Positions 1 through 11,130 of a stretch of 64,000 nt of DNA are shown piece after piece (the first letter of the stretch is position 1; each line of letters starts with the position of its first letter). Origin of the DNA: Leptobrachium leishanense. Taxonomy: Eukaryota > Chordata > Amphibia > Anura > Megophryidae. The stretch spans positions 59,876,881-59,940,880 of the forward strand of contig CM019063.1 of assembly GCA_009667805.1 (NCBI GenBank), given 5' to 3'. The position numbers and the translations under genes were made by a program. The notes under the pieces are model-generated. The model saw only the letters and a list, made by a program, of their open reading frames with translations. It did no database searches and was not told where the DNA came from.

Positions 1-136
1 AATGTCACACAGGGTCTGCATTATCAACATACAGGCATAAATGGCCTTTGTGTCAAATGCAGTAAATGTGCTGCAGACAGATAATAACATGGTGAGATCT
101 CCTGCTTATGGAGGTTTATAGTGATCCTAATGAGAT

Positions 137-578
137 TTTTAGCAATGCAATATCTGTATGTGCTGCATAATGCCTGTGCATGGCAATTACAGTAACACCT
201 TGTATCTGTATATGCTGCATAATGCCTGTGTATGGCAATTACAGCAATGCCTTGTATCTGTATGTGCTGCATAATGCCTGTGTATGGCAACTACAGCAAC
301 ACCTTGTATCTGTATGTGCTGCATAATGCCTGTGTATGGCAATTACAGCAACACCTTGTATCTGTATGTGCTGCATAATGCCTGTGTATGGCAATTACAG
401 TAACACCTTGTATCTGTATGTGCTGCATAATGCCTGTGTATGGCAATTACAGCAACACCTTGTATCTGTATGTGCTGCATAATGCCTGTGTATGGAAATT
501 ACAATAACACCTTGTATCTGTATGTGCTGCATAATGCCTGTGTATGGACATTACAGCAACACCTTGTATCTGTACTGT
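137..578. repeat. 52-bp tandem array (about 9 units)
   Basis: About nine head-to-tail copies of a 52-bp unit built around CCTTGTATCTGTATGTGCTG followed by CATAATGCCTGTGTATGGCA. The motif recurs at 198, 250, 302, 354, 406, 458, 510 and 562, with a diverged first copy near 146. The last unit runs directly into the left arm of the inverted-repeat element that starts near 555. The right arm of that element carries one inverted copy of the ACACCTTGTA motif near 2130, so the array probably expanded from the tip of that element. Reading frames in it are incidental. Confidence 0.9.
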
Positions 579-2155
579 AGAGGGATTCACAATCATTATA
601 AACCCCTGAATCTTATCCCTGTACAGCAGTGAGTGACCCCAGAGCTCTCCCTGTATGCTGCCCTCTCCCTGGCTGTTGTACTGCAACAGTAATGTATTTG
701 AACTTTTTGTTACAGTGAGGTTTGGAGCTACTACATGCAGCTTGTTTTATCTCTGTGCAGTGTGCATGGATAAAGGTAAGATAGTGGATATTTGTTTCTC
801 CACAGGGAGGCCACTAATCTGTTTTTAAAAAAGTGTGAAAATTTCCGTTTTGATATGTGAGTGCTTTTCAATGTATTAATATGCAAAACTCGACTTTGGG
901 TGTGAAGTGATTAATGGTGGGATCCCAGTTTTAAAGTGTCCATGTGTCAGAAGTTTGAGAGATTTTTGCCCCTTCATCGTCTTGTCTTATTTTCAGTAGA
1001 GTATGGGATTTTTTGCAACTTCGAATTCTATCCAACGCGCTCATGCTTGATCAGCCTGAATCTTTTTACGATGTTTATAACTCTTTTATTCAAAACTGGA
1101 ATTTGCTGTCAAGTACAGGTTAATATAAGGCTCCACTCACATCTGTGAAACAGGCATTCCTAAAATATCTTTTAAAAAATGGTTTTGTGTGCCCAGGTGG
1201 CTCACAGATTAAATACATGTTAAATATTTTTTTTATACATTTTTCAAAAATTTTATCCATGGTTCTTTTAACATTTCTTTGCAAGAGTATCATAGAATGC
1301 GGTATAACTTACACAACCATTTATTCATATATATACAATTATATATAATATATAGCAAGACCAACAGCAATTCCAACAATATTTGGGAATATTATAGAAT
1401 TGCAGGATCAATTTTACTGCTAAACCACTGACAAGAACAACAACCAACAGAATTCTTTAGAAAGACGGACAAATATATTTTTAAATTAAAGCAAATAGTG
1501 AATTTTTAAAAAAAATATTTATAAAGTGGAGACTTTAAGGGTTATTCGTAGAGCACCGAAATTCTTTCGTTTGACGCACTTCAGTGCGATTCGACGATTT
1601 GAGTTTGCTGACCTTGCGTTGAATTCACTATTCGCCGCAGGATCCCTGTTGCATGCCAAACGTGGCGTTGCCGAAGACCACCGAACGTCGCAGATCAGCC
1701 TGCCAAATTCCCCCAATCAGCCACCGAACGCCGCCGAACTGCATGAAAAAAACTCTGTTATTTTTTAAAACGTGTTTAACCCCTTCACACCCAAAATCAA
1801 GTTATTTTGATTTTTCATTGCAATGCATTGAAAAGCATCCATTGGCAAATCAAAAGACCATTTTCACACCTTTTTAAAGCAGGATTACTGTGGCCACTAT
1901 GGAGAAACAAAATCCTTTGTTTATGTCTCTCCAAGTGCCCTGGAGATACATAAATCCATCTGCAAATAGCAGCCCTAAACCTCACTGTAACAAAAAGTTC
2001 AAATAGATTACTGCTGCATTACAGCTGCCAGGGAGAGGGCAGAATACAGGGAGAGCTCTGGGTCACTCGCTGCTGTACAGGGTTAGGATTCAGGGAGTTA
2101 TAATGACTGAAAATCCCTGTACAGTACAAATACAAGGTGTTACTGTATTCTCTCA
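555..2155. repeat. Element with long diverged terminal inverted repeats
   Basis: The left arm (about 555-925) pairs with the right arm (about 1775-2152). The match is closest at the outer 165 bases, which share CAGGGAGAGCTCTGGGTCAC near 2056 and its complement near 630. It weakens inward to motifs such as TTTCTCCACAGGGAGGCCAC against GTGGCCACTATGGAGAAACA. The loop of about 850 bp is AT-rich and contains a foreign fragment at 1530-1775. No transposase is visible. It is a non-autonomous foldback or MITE-like element of unassigned superfamily. Confidence 0.7.
1530..1775 (+). repeat. Fragment of the GGGTTATTC MITE family
   Basis: Starts AGGGTTATTCGTAGAG and continues with the CCGAA-rich sequence seen in the copies at 36614, 40155 and 56746. 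Only the left terminus is recognisable. It lies in the loop of the inverted-repeat element. Open frames in both directions here come from CpG-rich, stop-poor composition and are not genes. Confidence 0.5.
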
Positions 2156-2204
2156 AGCAGGGTCCTCCCTCCTTCTGTTCCGTGTGTGTAACATGTATGT
2201 ATAT

Positions 2205-2378
2205 TTGTTATTCTGTCTCTCCATTGTACAGCGCTAAGGAATTTATTAGCGCGTTATAAATACTTGAAACTGTAACTGTATTCTTCATATACAGGCATTG
2301 TTTATTTATTTATTTATAAAGTATTTTTCCAGGAAGGATACTTTGAGATTTCTCTCGTTTTCAAGTATGTCCTGGGTT
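2205..2378. repeat. L2-like 3' tail followed by an inverted SINE tail
   Basis: At 2222-2270 the sequence reads TTGTACAGCGCTAAGGAAT and then a TTATAAATA tail, resembling the 3' end of L2-type LINEs in + orientation. At 2310-2375 the complement of the SINE tail seen at 5280-5325 follows (CCAGGAAGGATACTTTGAGA). Both are short fragments. Confidence 0.5.
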
Positions 2379-2490
2379 CAAGAACATTGAATTGTTACAG
2401 TTACAGAATTACAAAGTAATACAATGCAAGATATTAAAAAAAAACAACACAAATATACATATTAACACAGAAAATAAATATGTAGGAAAT

Positions 2491-3270
2491 ATAGTCACTG
2501 TGTTACATGTTTACAGGTGCATTCTGTATATAGTCACTATGTTACATGTTTACAGGTGCATTCTGTATATAGTCACTATGTTACATGTTTACAGGTGCAT
2601 TCTGTATATAGTCACTATGTTACATGTTTACAGGTGCATTCTGTATATAGTCACTATGTTACATGTTTACAGGTGCATTCTGTATATAGTCATTATGTTA
2701 CATGTTTACAGGTGCATTCTGTATATAGTCACTATGTTACATGTTTACAGGTGCATTCTGTATATAGTCACTATGTTACATGTTTACAGGTGCATTCTAT
2801 ATTTAGTCACTATGTTACATGTTTACAGGTGTATTCTGTATATAGTCACTATGTTACATGTTTACAGGTGCATTCTGTATATAGTTACTATGTTACATGT
2901 TTACAGGCGAATTCTGTATATAGTCACTGTGTTACATGTTTACAGGTGCATTCTGTATATAGTCACTATGATACATGTTTACAGGTGCATTCTGTATATA
3001 GTCACTATGTTACATGTTTACAGGTGCATTCTGTATATAGTCATTATGTTACATGTTTACAGGTGTATTCTTTATATAGTCACTGTGTTACATGTTTACA
3101 GGTACATTCTGTATATAGTCACTATGTTACATGTTTACAGGTGCATTCTGTATATAGTCACTATGTTACATGTTTACAGGTGCATTCTGTATCTAGTCAT
3201 TATGTTACATGTTTACAGGTGCATTCTGTATATAGTCATTATGTTACATGTTTACAGGTGCATTCTGTAT
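2491..3270. repeat. 39-bp tandem array, 20 units
   Basis: Twenty copies of a 39-bp unit with consensus TATAGTCACTATGTTACATG plus TTTACAGGTGCATTCTGTA; most copies differ by 0-3 bases. Because 39 is a multiple of three, stop-free units keep long frames open: two overlapping ORFs of 282-293 codons repeat a 13-residue peptide (CILYIVTMLHVYR in one frame). Nothing beyond the repeat supports a protein, so I treat it as a minisatellite. Confidence 0.95.
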
Positions 3271-3479
3271 TGAGGTATGCTAATAGAGATCTCTTAAGTG
3301 ACTTTAGACTGGGGGAAGATTTGATGGCGTCTGGGAGGTTATTCCATATTTGCGGTGCTCTGTAGGAAAATGAGGATTGAGCCACTTTCTTTTTGTATTG
3401 TGGTATTGCAAGTAAGGTGCTGGTCCTGGATCAGAGGTTATAGGATGAGGGACCTGCTAGGGGAATAAAAATAAATTTA

Positions 3480-3915
3480 CAGAATAAAAATAAAACGCCA
3501 TTAAAAAAATGGGAATCAAAACTGTTGCCTACAAAATCCAGAAAAGTACCTAAAAAATTCTAAAAAGTTTTTTTTATTTTTACAGAAAATGAAAAGAATA
3601 AACGGTTGAATGAAAAAAAAATAAAAGCCATATTTATTGCCGTTGAATCTTATGGGATTTGCCTTTCTAAACCTGTCGAACTGAATAATCTAAAATCAGG
3701 GAGTTTCACTGACACTTCGGTGCAATTCAGTGTTCTGAGGAATAGATTAACCATTACTTCTCTATAGGACAATTTCACTGCTGCCGAATTGCTGTGATCT
3801 GCGGCGAACTGGTCCGTATTTCGCTGTCAATTTGCCATTATTTGGTGATTTGCCAACTTTCTGATTCGGTGCAATTAAGTGGCAAGGTTGGCTCTTATTA
3901 AATAACCCTCTTTGG
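3480..3915 (-). repeat. GGGTTATTC-family MITE copy, minus orientation
   Basis: Contains family hallmarks in reverse: AATAGATTAACCATTACTTC, CCGAATTGC, TTCGGTGCAATTAAG, and a terminus near 3900 reading AAATAACCCTCTTTGG. It resembles the inner part of the copies at 36614 and 40155. The distal end fades into AT-rich sequence. Confidence 0.6.
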
Positions 3916-4771
3916 ATTGTTATACATTTAATATCTGCATGGGATCTTACCCAGCAATCGGGGAGCCTCTTGTCTTGTCGACCAGGGCAATGTTGCCATT
4001 CGTGCTCTAGTCTCTACATGTACACTGTTGATTTTCAGTTTTCTTGTTTGATGCACCCACACATATTATATATCATTCTGTAAAGGACAGACACAGCTTA
4101 CTATTTATGTTATATTTTATGTTGTGCGTGATATATTTTATATAATATCCATATTTAATCATTGTACTTTGAAAATCTACAGAAAAATGGTAAAAAGAAA
4201 AAAAAAATTCAACGTATGAATTGTTTTTCACTCACATATTAATAATGAACAGAAAGTAATAGATAACATATTCGGAGCTGCACACTGCATTGCAGAATAT
4301 CTCACATTTCTTGAATGTTTAGAATATTCTGCCGTTTATACTTCATATAGCACTGGAGGTTTATTGCCGTTATAATGCTGAAATTGCACATATTCAATAG
4401 GTTGCCATGGTGATCGCCTAGCCTGTAACACCACAGTTGCTTTATGCTAATCCTCCTGGCTTGTAATTTGGCCAGCATCAAGAGCGCACGGACCACTAGG
4501 GCAATAGGGCAATGCCCAAGCACTGTATGTAACTATTCCAGCCCTACTATACCAGCATGTATGTGTTCGCTGTCTCATAGGGTTGCCACCTCGGCCATAT
4601 TTTCTAGGACACATATTACTAATTCATGCAGAGGGAGAGCTCAGGGAATGATCAGCCCTGTAACATGTATAATTCATATGCTCTAGGAATTAATGAAGGC
4701 ACGTGACCTGGGATTCCTCTCTTAATTCTTACCTGCAGCGTATGGATTCTGCATGCTGTGGGGTGGCATGG
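3916..4771. other. Intronic stretch without recognised features
   Basis: Moderately AT-rich with A-tracts (4195-4210). Short open frames on both strands show no family resemblance, and no strong tandem or inverted repeat was noticed. Confidence 0.5.
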
Positions 4772-5125
4772 CAGAGGCGTAACTAGAAACCTCAGGGCCT
4801 AGGTGCAGGAATCCATGAAGCCCCCCATCATCCCTATGTACTGGGCCCTTTCAGGTCCAAAATGTCGACTCCCGACAATCAGTGTCCCATTTTTTTCCAG
4901 GTCAACTACAACCACTTCAATCAATCCCATTTTTAATGTAACGTGCACTATGTATATCTCAGAGCTCCACAGCAATAAAACTCTGTGTATGAGCGAATCA
5001 TAGGTGAGGCCCTGGCCCTTGCCAAGCTGCCCAGGTGAGGCCATGGCCCGCTGTGTGTGGGCCCGCCTGAACTCAGGGGCCCGGTTGCAGTGGCACTCTC
5101 TGCACCCCTGGTAGCTGCGCCTCTG
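4772..5125. mobile_element. Putative short hAT-like element
   Basis: The left end CAGAGGCGTAACTAGAAACC and right end GGTAGCTGCGCCTCTG are roughly complementary, and the interior is rich in GGGCCC/GGCCC motifs. CAGAGGCG termini fit non-autonomous hAT elements, but the flanking 8-mers (TGGCATGG and CTTCATAC) do not match, so the target duplication is lost or the boundaries are off. Confidence 0.45.
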
Positions 5126-5144
5126 CTTCATACGCTGCCCATCT

Positions 5145-5335
5145 GCATGAATAAATTATCATCTCTGCTCTATAACCGTGGAGACTGTGGAGTCACAGGT
5201 TCAAATCCCAGCAAGAGCACCTCTCCAGTAAGTGTCCTTGGGCAAGACACCTAACGGTACATACTCGCCACCCAGGACATACTTGAAAATGATAGAAATC
5301 TCAATGTATCCTTCCTGGTAAAATACTTTCTCAAA
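5145..5335 (+). mobile_element. tRNA-derived SINE with V-SINE-like core
   Basis: GGTTCAAATCCC at 5198-5209 matches a tRNA B box (internal RNA polymerase III promoter). It is followed by GTGTCCTTGGGCAAGACACC at 5232, a motif typical of the conserved central domain of V-SINEs as I remember that family, and then by a tail ending TCCTTCCTGGTAAAATACTT. The A-box region is not clear, so the 5' part is truncated or diverged. Isolated tails of the same SINE occur at 2310-2375 (inverted), 16405-16466 and 56842-56873, so it was mobile in this genome. Confidence 0.65.
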
Positions 5336-5599
5336 AAACAAAAATATGTGTCCTGGAAAATATGGTCGATGTGGCAATATTACTGACGCGGAGTATCAGT
5401 CCGTATGTTTTCATTTTGAAAATAATGTAAAAAAATAAATTCCGTAATTCAACAATGTACATATGGGCGGTGCTTATGTGTGGGTGTAGCTTGGATTTGG
5501 GCCGGCACAATGGGGGGGCCCCATGATCTCCTATTGCCCGGGGGCCCCACGAGTTGTTAGTCAGACTCTGGACAGCAACACTTAAAACCACGATTTTCA

Positions 5600-5965
5600 T
5601 ACACTCTTCAGCTCAGAATGGGGATTTCAGTGCTTGATGGTCTACGGCGCTTTCCTCTCTGCGTTAAAGCTCTGCCCTGCATGATGGTTACCCCTTTCCT
5701 GCTGCAGGGTGTATTAAGTCGTTCCTGCAGCCGGTGGGCCTTGAAGCCGCGGGACGTACTACTACGCCCTGTTGACTTCTGTGGGCTGCCCTGGCCCCGC
5801 ACAGCATTCGGGCGCGCAGCACGCAGTCGGCTGCTGCGGGACGGCCTGAACTCAGCAGCCAATGACAGCGTCGCATGTTAGCTGCGTAGTCAGGAGAGAC
5901 CTACCGTAGCACCTGGCATTAACCCCCTCCTGGCGGGTGCCACCCGCCTGGCGTTAAGACATTAA
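5600..5965. other. GC- and CpG-rich unassigned block
   Basis: Much richer in CpG than the surrounding intron, with a small hairpin GGCGGGTGCCACCCGCC near 5933. Open frames in several phases reflect composition. I could not pair its ends as a transposon. Confidence 0.35.
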
Positions 5966-6409
5966 AGAAACAGTCTAGTGGTTTTTGAACTCAAACTAAA
6001 TAAATTCAGTAGGTTAAAGCAAGCATTTTCCTCGTTTACACCCATTATTTGTTTCCTACCTTTTGTGAGTTATCCTTATTTAAAAGAGGAGTCCGCGGAC
6101 TTCTCCCTCATGTCACCAGAAGTGCTCTTTGGCTTTTGCAAACACCAGTTAAGCCACGCGTAATATCCAGACAGCCGATTAAAATATTTGTGAACCTGGT
6201 ACATAAAAGGTTAATGTCCAATTTTTTTTTAATTTTCTTTAATTTTTTTTATAAACTCTACAAACCTTGAAATATATAAGGAGCAACGCACTGTTTTCTT
6301 ATTTCCTATTTACCGTTACGTTATGATCGGAGTGCTGCGTTTTAACATGGAGAATCTGAGAATTTATGGTAGTTGGCTGAGATGGTAAATATTTTTATTT
6401 TGCCCCTAG

Positions 6410-6576
6410 GAAATGGCTCTTGGAAGAGAGGAGACAAGCACGACCTTGAAGCAAAGCAAGCATACGCATCCCTCCAAACAGTTACACTACTCAGATCCGT
6501 GAAACCCGAGTTTGAGAATTTTTCCATCGAGGTGAAGAGTTCTGTTCAGAAGCTAGCACTCAGTGACGGCGATTAC
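6410..6576 (+). CDS. npr3: npr3 internal exon (ectodomain), natriuretic peptide receptor C
   Basis: This 167-bp exon encodes [18 protein letters not shown] followed by [19 protein letters not shown] and ends ...SDGDY. From memory of vertebrate NPR3 it matches the segment [20 protein letters not shown] almost residue for residue. The RGDKHD stretch separates it from the guanylyl-cyclase receptors NPR1 and NPR2. NPR-C is a homodimeric plasma-membrane receptor that binds ANP, BNP and CNP and clears them by internalisation. It lacks a cyclase domain. The acceptor is a pyrimidine-rich tract ending CCCCTAG at 6409, entering in phase 1 (first base of a Gly codon upstream). The donor is GTAAGT at 6577, phase 0. 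The N-F-S triplet is a possible glycosylation sequon. By my recollection it is about exon 3 of an eight-exon gene. The preceding exon is not visible in the 6.4 kb upstream. Confidence 0.93.
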
Positions 6577-6699
6577 GTAAGTAACTGATCACACAAGCCC
6601 TGACGCTGTAACCGTCTAGAAACAAATGTTCTTGTAAAAAAATCCAGCTTTGGGCACCATATATGGTCAATGGTAGGAAGAGGGTCCTTGCTCCATGAC

Positions 6700-6816
6700 C
6701 CTTTAACAGCATACTCAATAAAAAATTCCAGTAAACCAATTGTTCATTCAAGTGGATTTATTCCATCACCAGCAAAAAACGACGACGTTTCGACCAGCCG
6801 GTCTTTATCAAGAAAC
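6700..6816 (-). repeat. Repeat module with degenerate hammerhead-like core
   Basis: On the minus strand 6781-6812 reads CTTGATAAAGACC, GGCT, GGTCGAAACGTCGTC. ACC/GGT form a stem between a CTGATGA-like box (here TTGATAA) and GAAAC, the arrangement of stem II in hammerhead ribozymes. The first box is not canonical, so self-cleavage is doubtful. Related modules lie at 8158, 11742, 48822 and 54825. Confidence 0.45.
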
Positions 6817-6832
6817 AAATGTTGTCATTTAA

Positions 6833-7105
6833 GGCTGGTGTCAGACGAGCGTTTTGAAGAGCAGAAGGAATGTCCTTGAGAGTGGATGTTCCTTCCACTC
6901 TGACGCCCGTCTGGCCACCTCGCTGGATCCTATGGAAGATCGCGCTTTGCAGCCCCGACGAACACGCGTCCTAGCGGAGAGGCTTGCAAGATGGCCCCAG
7001 CACGGCTGCAGTCGCGCACGGAATTTGTGCGTGTGCAACAGCGTGCGGCCGGACCTGTCGCAGCGTCACAACGTACGCACATAGTACGCTCGTCTGACCC
7101 CAGCC
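6833..7105. mobile_element. Short TIR element, family B (GGCTGGTGTCAGACGAGCG)
   Basis: The left end GGCTGGTGTCAGACGAGCG pairs with the right end ACGCTCGTCTGACCCCAGCC, and both flanks are TTAA. The interior is CpG-rich with TTCCACTCTGACGCCCGTCT and GGATCC/GGATCG motifs. There is no coding capacity. Copies at 9432, 10617, 28473 and 33183 share ends and interior. TTA/TAA flanks across the family suggest a PIF/Harbinger-type MITE; Kolobok (TTAA) is an alternative for this copy. Confidence 0.75.
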
Positions 7106-7261
7106 TTAAGTGAAACTATGATGGGGACTGCACTATATTCCTGTAAATAAATCTGATTTCTTTCTATGCATTCGCAAGGATAACTTAACAGGACTTATGT
7201 GAATCTCAATGCAGACTCAGTGAGGAGGAGTGGAGATGATCTATCGGTTAGAGTCAGTATC

Positions 7262-7680
7262 TATCTACACTACCTGGCCAAAAAAAAATCACAGTTATAC
7301 CTAGTTGTCACCTTTTGCTGTGATTGCGGCACACACTTGTCGCGGCATCATGTCAATAAGCTCATGCAATGTCACAGCATTTATTTGCATCCAATGTTGC
7401 ATTAATTTGTGGCCAAGATCTTGTATTGATGATGGGAGAGTCGCAGCGCTGCGTAAAGTCTTCTCCAGCACATTATCCCAAAGATTCTCAATGGGGTTAA
7501 GGTCTGGACTGTGCGGTGGCCAATGTGTGAAAATTATGTCTCATGCTCCCTGAACCACTCTTGCACAATTTGAACCCGATGAATCCTGGCATTGCCATCT
7601 TGGAATATGCCCGCTGTGCCATCAGAGGAGAAAAAACCCATTGACTGAAAAACCTGCTCATTCAGTATATTAAAGGAGTC
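7262..7680 (-). pseudogene. Tc1-like transposase C-terminal fragment
   Basis: The minus strand translates as [18 protein letters not shown], then in a shifted frame HWPPHSPDLNPIENLWD and NVLEKTLRSAATLPSSIQDL, ending ...CAAITAKGDN. SPDLNPIEN(L/I)W is the hallmark near the last acidic residue of the DDE domain of Tc1/mariner transposases. A one-base frameshift lies near 7540 between the WFREHE and HWPP segments. The distal end CACTACCTGGCCAAAAAAAA near 7265 is a Tc1-type terminus. The 5' half (DNA-binding domains, first catalytic Asp) is absent beyond about 7680. The fragment is dead. Confidence 0.88.
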
Positions 7681-8157
7681 ACATGACTTCATTTTGTGGG
7701 CGCATAACTTTGCTGAACCTAGACCTGACCAGGATCTGTGGAGTCCCCCATACCCACATTTTTGCTAGTAAGCTGGGTGAAGTGGAGGACTTTCCTCCAC
7801 CCCGTTCCAGCGTCACCAGCAGCCAGGAAATTTGAATTTCCCAGATGCCGATTACTACTCGGTTACTAGTGACACCGGCCCTCAGGAAGATTGCCAACAT
7901 AATTATCTCTGAGGCCAGACGCATTAGCGAGCGTTCCGCGCAGGCGCTATGGGGCTTGCGTACGTAAAGTTCACAAGTCACATTGCGTTCCCTATGTTAC
8001 GCAAGTAGCGCAGGGAAATTGTGTAGAAAAGACTCAGGGACTTCTGGGTTCGGGAGTCCATGAGCAGAAGAGGAGGAGCTGCATGTGGCTCTGGTAACGC
8101 CACAGAATTGTGGTGGACTCTTGATGGCATGATAAAAATCAGGATTGGGCACACTTG
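7681..8157. other. Intronic stretch without recognised features
   Basis: Mixed composition with a CpG-rich patch around 7920-8010 (GCGTTCCGCGCAGGCGC). No paired termini or coding similarity recognised. Confidence 0.45.
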
Positions 8158-8262
8158 AAGGAACCTTCAGACACTTTTATTACACAGATGCCACAAGGTA
8201 TCGGCTCAAACAGGAGTCTTGAGAAAGGCTCTAGTTTGAGCCGAAACATTGTGTCAAGGACT
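8158..8262. repeat. Foldback repeat with hammerhead-like core
   Basis: The + strand at 8216-8255 reads CTTGAGAAAGGCTC, TAGTTT, GAGCCGAAACATTGTG. GGCTC/GAGCC is a perfect 5-bp stem between a CTGATGA-like box (TTGAGAA) and GAAAC. Upstream, 8171-8215 contains a related module in reverse (CAGATGCCACAAGGTATCGG against CCGAAACATTGTG), so two modules sit in inverted arrangement as at 11742. The box deviates from the canonical hammerhead core. Confidence 0.5.
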
Positions 8263-9431
8263 GCGAGGGACAAAAGGTGAATAAAACGGGAGTAAATATG
8301 AAAAATAAGTGAAAAGTAATTGGGCGGGGGCTGTCAGTGGCGTCTGACCAAAAATTTAAGTGCAAATAAAGGACGCTCTATCATTCAGTAGAGTGTTCCT
8401 TTAAAACAAAATTGCGTTATGTCTGTATACAGATTACACAGGATGACTGCTAAGCCTCTGCAACTCTTGTGGTCACCATTGTTCCCCCCGCTGACGGGTT
8501 GCTCCCATCTGTGGTGGCTACACCAGGATACTGGGCTAAAACCAATTTGAAAGAGACACCCACTCTTCTATCTGGGTATATGACCTCGCAATTAGGGGGT
8601 TAAAGCTGCTTCAGTAACCCCCAAGTAAATTAGGATCCTCAGTACAGGGAGGGGAATAGTATAAGTATTGTTTGCTCTTCTGCTGCCATACTTTCCGAAA
8701 AAAAGAGCTAGCAGTGAGTGACCTGGTGGGAGATTTTGCTGCGGACAATGAATCCTTCTTCCAGTATGGCCACAAGTATGGGCGAAGACAAAGGGCAGCA
8801 GAGATTCTCTCGTTTACTAAGCATTGCGCCCCAAAACAACCGCACACATTGTTTTTTTGTCGCTTATGGAAAAAACTGATAATTTCTGTGGAATATCCCA
8901 AAAACGATTAAGGTTCTTCATCGTCTTTACTGATTTATGAAATCTGGAATTGCCAATCCTTAGAAAACAGTCAAGTTCAAGATCTCTCCTGTTAGATAAA
9001 AAAAAATCAAAACCTCTGCTAATTCCAGACTTATTTTAAAGCTGCGTCTATAACTTGTATATATTCATTTTCTAAATCCCGTGCCTTCACTTCATGGGTA
9101 CAGTTTATCTCCAGGCTGGTAGAGTCCGTCTTTGAGCGTTAATACAGGCAGTCACAAAATAAATATTTACTGTATAAAGAAACACTAGTACTATGTAAAA
9201 ATAAATATGGAAACAATATGGAGGTGCGGCTCTCCAGTAGCAGGTGAAGTGTTTGATCTGGTTTTGGCAGTAAAGGATTGGTAACTGACAGCCAGGATAT
9301 GTGGACCTGGAGGACAGATCTACAGGACACGTCCAATAGTTTGAGGGTCCATATTGAGCAGTTGACGATAGACTCCATCATATGTTCATCTGCTTGCAGT
9401 ATTAAACTGATATATTTTTTACTAGCTTTTA
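8263..9431. other. Intronic stretch without recognised features
   Basis: No paired termini or coding similarity seen. The 8611-8911 open frames overlap on both strands and resemble nothing I know. Confidence 0.45.
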
Positions 9432-9736
9432 GGATCGTGTCAGACGAGCGCACCTAGTGCGGCCTTGCGCCTGCACTTACCAGCGGCTGCCGCAGCCGCA
9501 TGATGCAGCGACGGTCACACGCTTGTGCGCGCGCACGAACTGCTCGCGCAGCAAGTGTCCATCTAGGGAACGAATCTATTGATGCGCTAGAAAGCGCGTC
9601 AACGGATCTGCAAAGCGCTATCCTCTATAGGAGGATCGCGATTTGCACAGCTGAGGGCAGTCAGCAGAGAGTGGAAGGAAACGTCTGCTGTTACGGACGT
9701 TCCTTCTGCTTTGCAGTGGCTTGTCTTACACGAGCC
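9432..9736. mobile_element. Family B MITE copy
   Basis: Begins GGATCGTGTCAGACGAGCGC after TTA and ends near CACGAGCC before TAA. The interior shares CTGCAAAGCGCTATCCTC and TATAGGAGGATCGCG with the other copies. The right terminus is decayed. Confidence 0.6.
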
Positions 9737-10616
9737 TAATGTGTAAAACGTAGAAACTGTTATGTTTGTTGGTCTGGAGGCAAATGTTCTTGTCAGAATC
9801 TTTTCCCCCTTTCTTAAATTTAGCTGTACTCATTATTAAGGGTTAAATAGGAGAGGGGAGGAAACACAAGAGTTGAACATAAAAAGGGTTAAGCACTAAC
9901 CCCTCCAGACCCCCTACGCACCTTCTCCTCCCATTTTAACCCTTTTCTTTTCCTTTAAAAACTTACCTGTATCCTGTGCTAGTCTCCCTCTGAGCCCTCC
10001 AGGATATGGCATGTTGCCAATAGCAGCATGTCACGTGACCACAGGGAGGCTGTAGGCTCCAGGCAATCCAGTGGCTCTCAATGCCATATACAGTGGTTCC
10101 CAAAAGTCCTGAAGCCCAGGAACCTGAGCTCAGGTTCTGGGCAGGACTAAGACACTGCACTCGGAGGGCTGAATCAGCCCTCTGAGCCTCCACAAAAGAG
10201 GAGAGGGAGCAGGGAGCTCTGAGTGTTGTGTCTGCTCAGAAAGGATTGAGTGGTGACACTGCGTGGAGTGTCCCTTTACCATTGGCTTCATAGTAGAATG
10301 AGTTTAAATGGGTAAAGTGCTAGATCTGTGCAATGTGTTAGAAAACAATGTTAAACATTTACAAAGTCTTTAGATATCACGGGTATTTAAATATATCTTT
10401 ATTGTTTTAAAGCAAGATTCACCTATCAGTTGTTTGTTTCACTTGGCTACTTCAGCATATCTTTATACTTTGTATCTCTGTACTTCAGGTCATTGTTCTG
10501 TTGTATGGAGATTTATTTGTCTGTTGTGTCCATTGTGCTGCCCCCGTTTCAGCATCCATCATAGCATTACAATGGATTGACTTGAAGGACCACACAAAGT
10601 GATGCGTGTACTTTTA
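9737..10616. other. Intronic stretch without recognised features
   Basis: Contains a pyrimidine-rich patch 9900-9960 and a GC-rich block 9990-10260 that reads like an interspersed repeat (CACGTGACC, CTCAGGTTCTGGGC). I could not define its boundaries or family. Confidence 0.4.
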
Positions 10617-10954
10617 GGCCGTTGTCCGACGAGCGCACTTCAGAGTGTAAGGAATGTCCACGAAAGTGGATGTTCCTTCCACTCTGACGCCCGTGTGGCC
10701 ACCTCACTGAGTGCAGTTAGTGCGCTCAGCGCTGCAAAGCTCGATTCTCCTATGGCGGATCTCGCTTTGCTACCCGTTGCACACGTGTCGTAGTGTTTAG
10801 CCGGGGAGGGTTTCAGCACATTTGTCATAGCGCGCAACTTGTGTGCGCGCAACAACATGTGGCCCACCCCGTGGTCGAAATGTCACAACACTGTGACGGA
10901 TGTTGGGAGGCAAATCAGTATGCACGCATGTAGTGCGCTCACCTTAGACAAGCC
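10617..10954. mobile_element. Family B MITE copy plus adjacent fragment
   Basis: Starts GGCCGTTGTCCGACGAGCGC after TTA and contains GGATGTTCCTTCCACTCTGA and CTCCTATGGCGGATCTCGC. The right end is degraded (GTGCGCTCACCTTAGACAAG, CC). A further partial piece (TCTACAAAGCGCTATCCTCC) continues to about 11130. Confidence 0.6.
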
Positions 10955-11130
10955 TCAAGGGATGTTACAATGGGTGTGCATTTTTCCTACCTGTCGAGCT
11001 GCTACGATGGGCGTTAGACAAGTCTACAAAGCGCTATCCTCCTTAGAGTGCTTTTAGTGCTGTGCGTACAAACGGGCATCTGTGCGGAAAGAAGTCCGTT
11101 CTCATGGAAGGTCTTTCTGCTCTCCAGCCG

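Noticed and set aside
2392..3365. Possible 282-293-residue repeat proteins
   Set aside because: Two overlapping frames translate the same 39-bp minisatellite. There is no independent coding evidence.
5161..5230. Functional tRNA gene
   Set aside because: Only the B-box GGTTCAAATCCC is clear. No full cloverleaf or A box could be drawn, and a SINE core and tail follow.
7262..7680. Active Tc1 transposase
   Set aside because: Frameshifted, and the N-terminal two thirds are absent.
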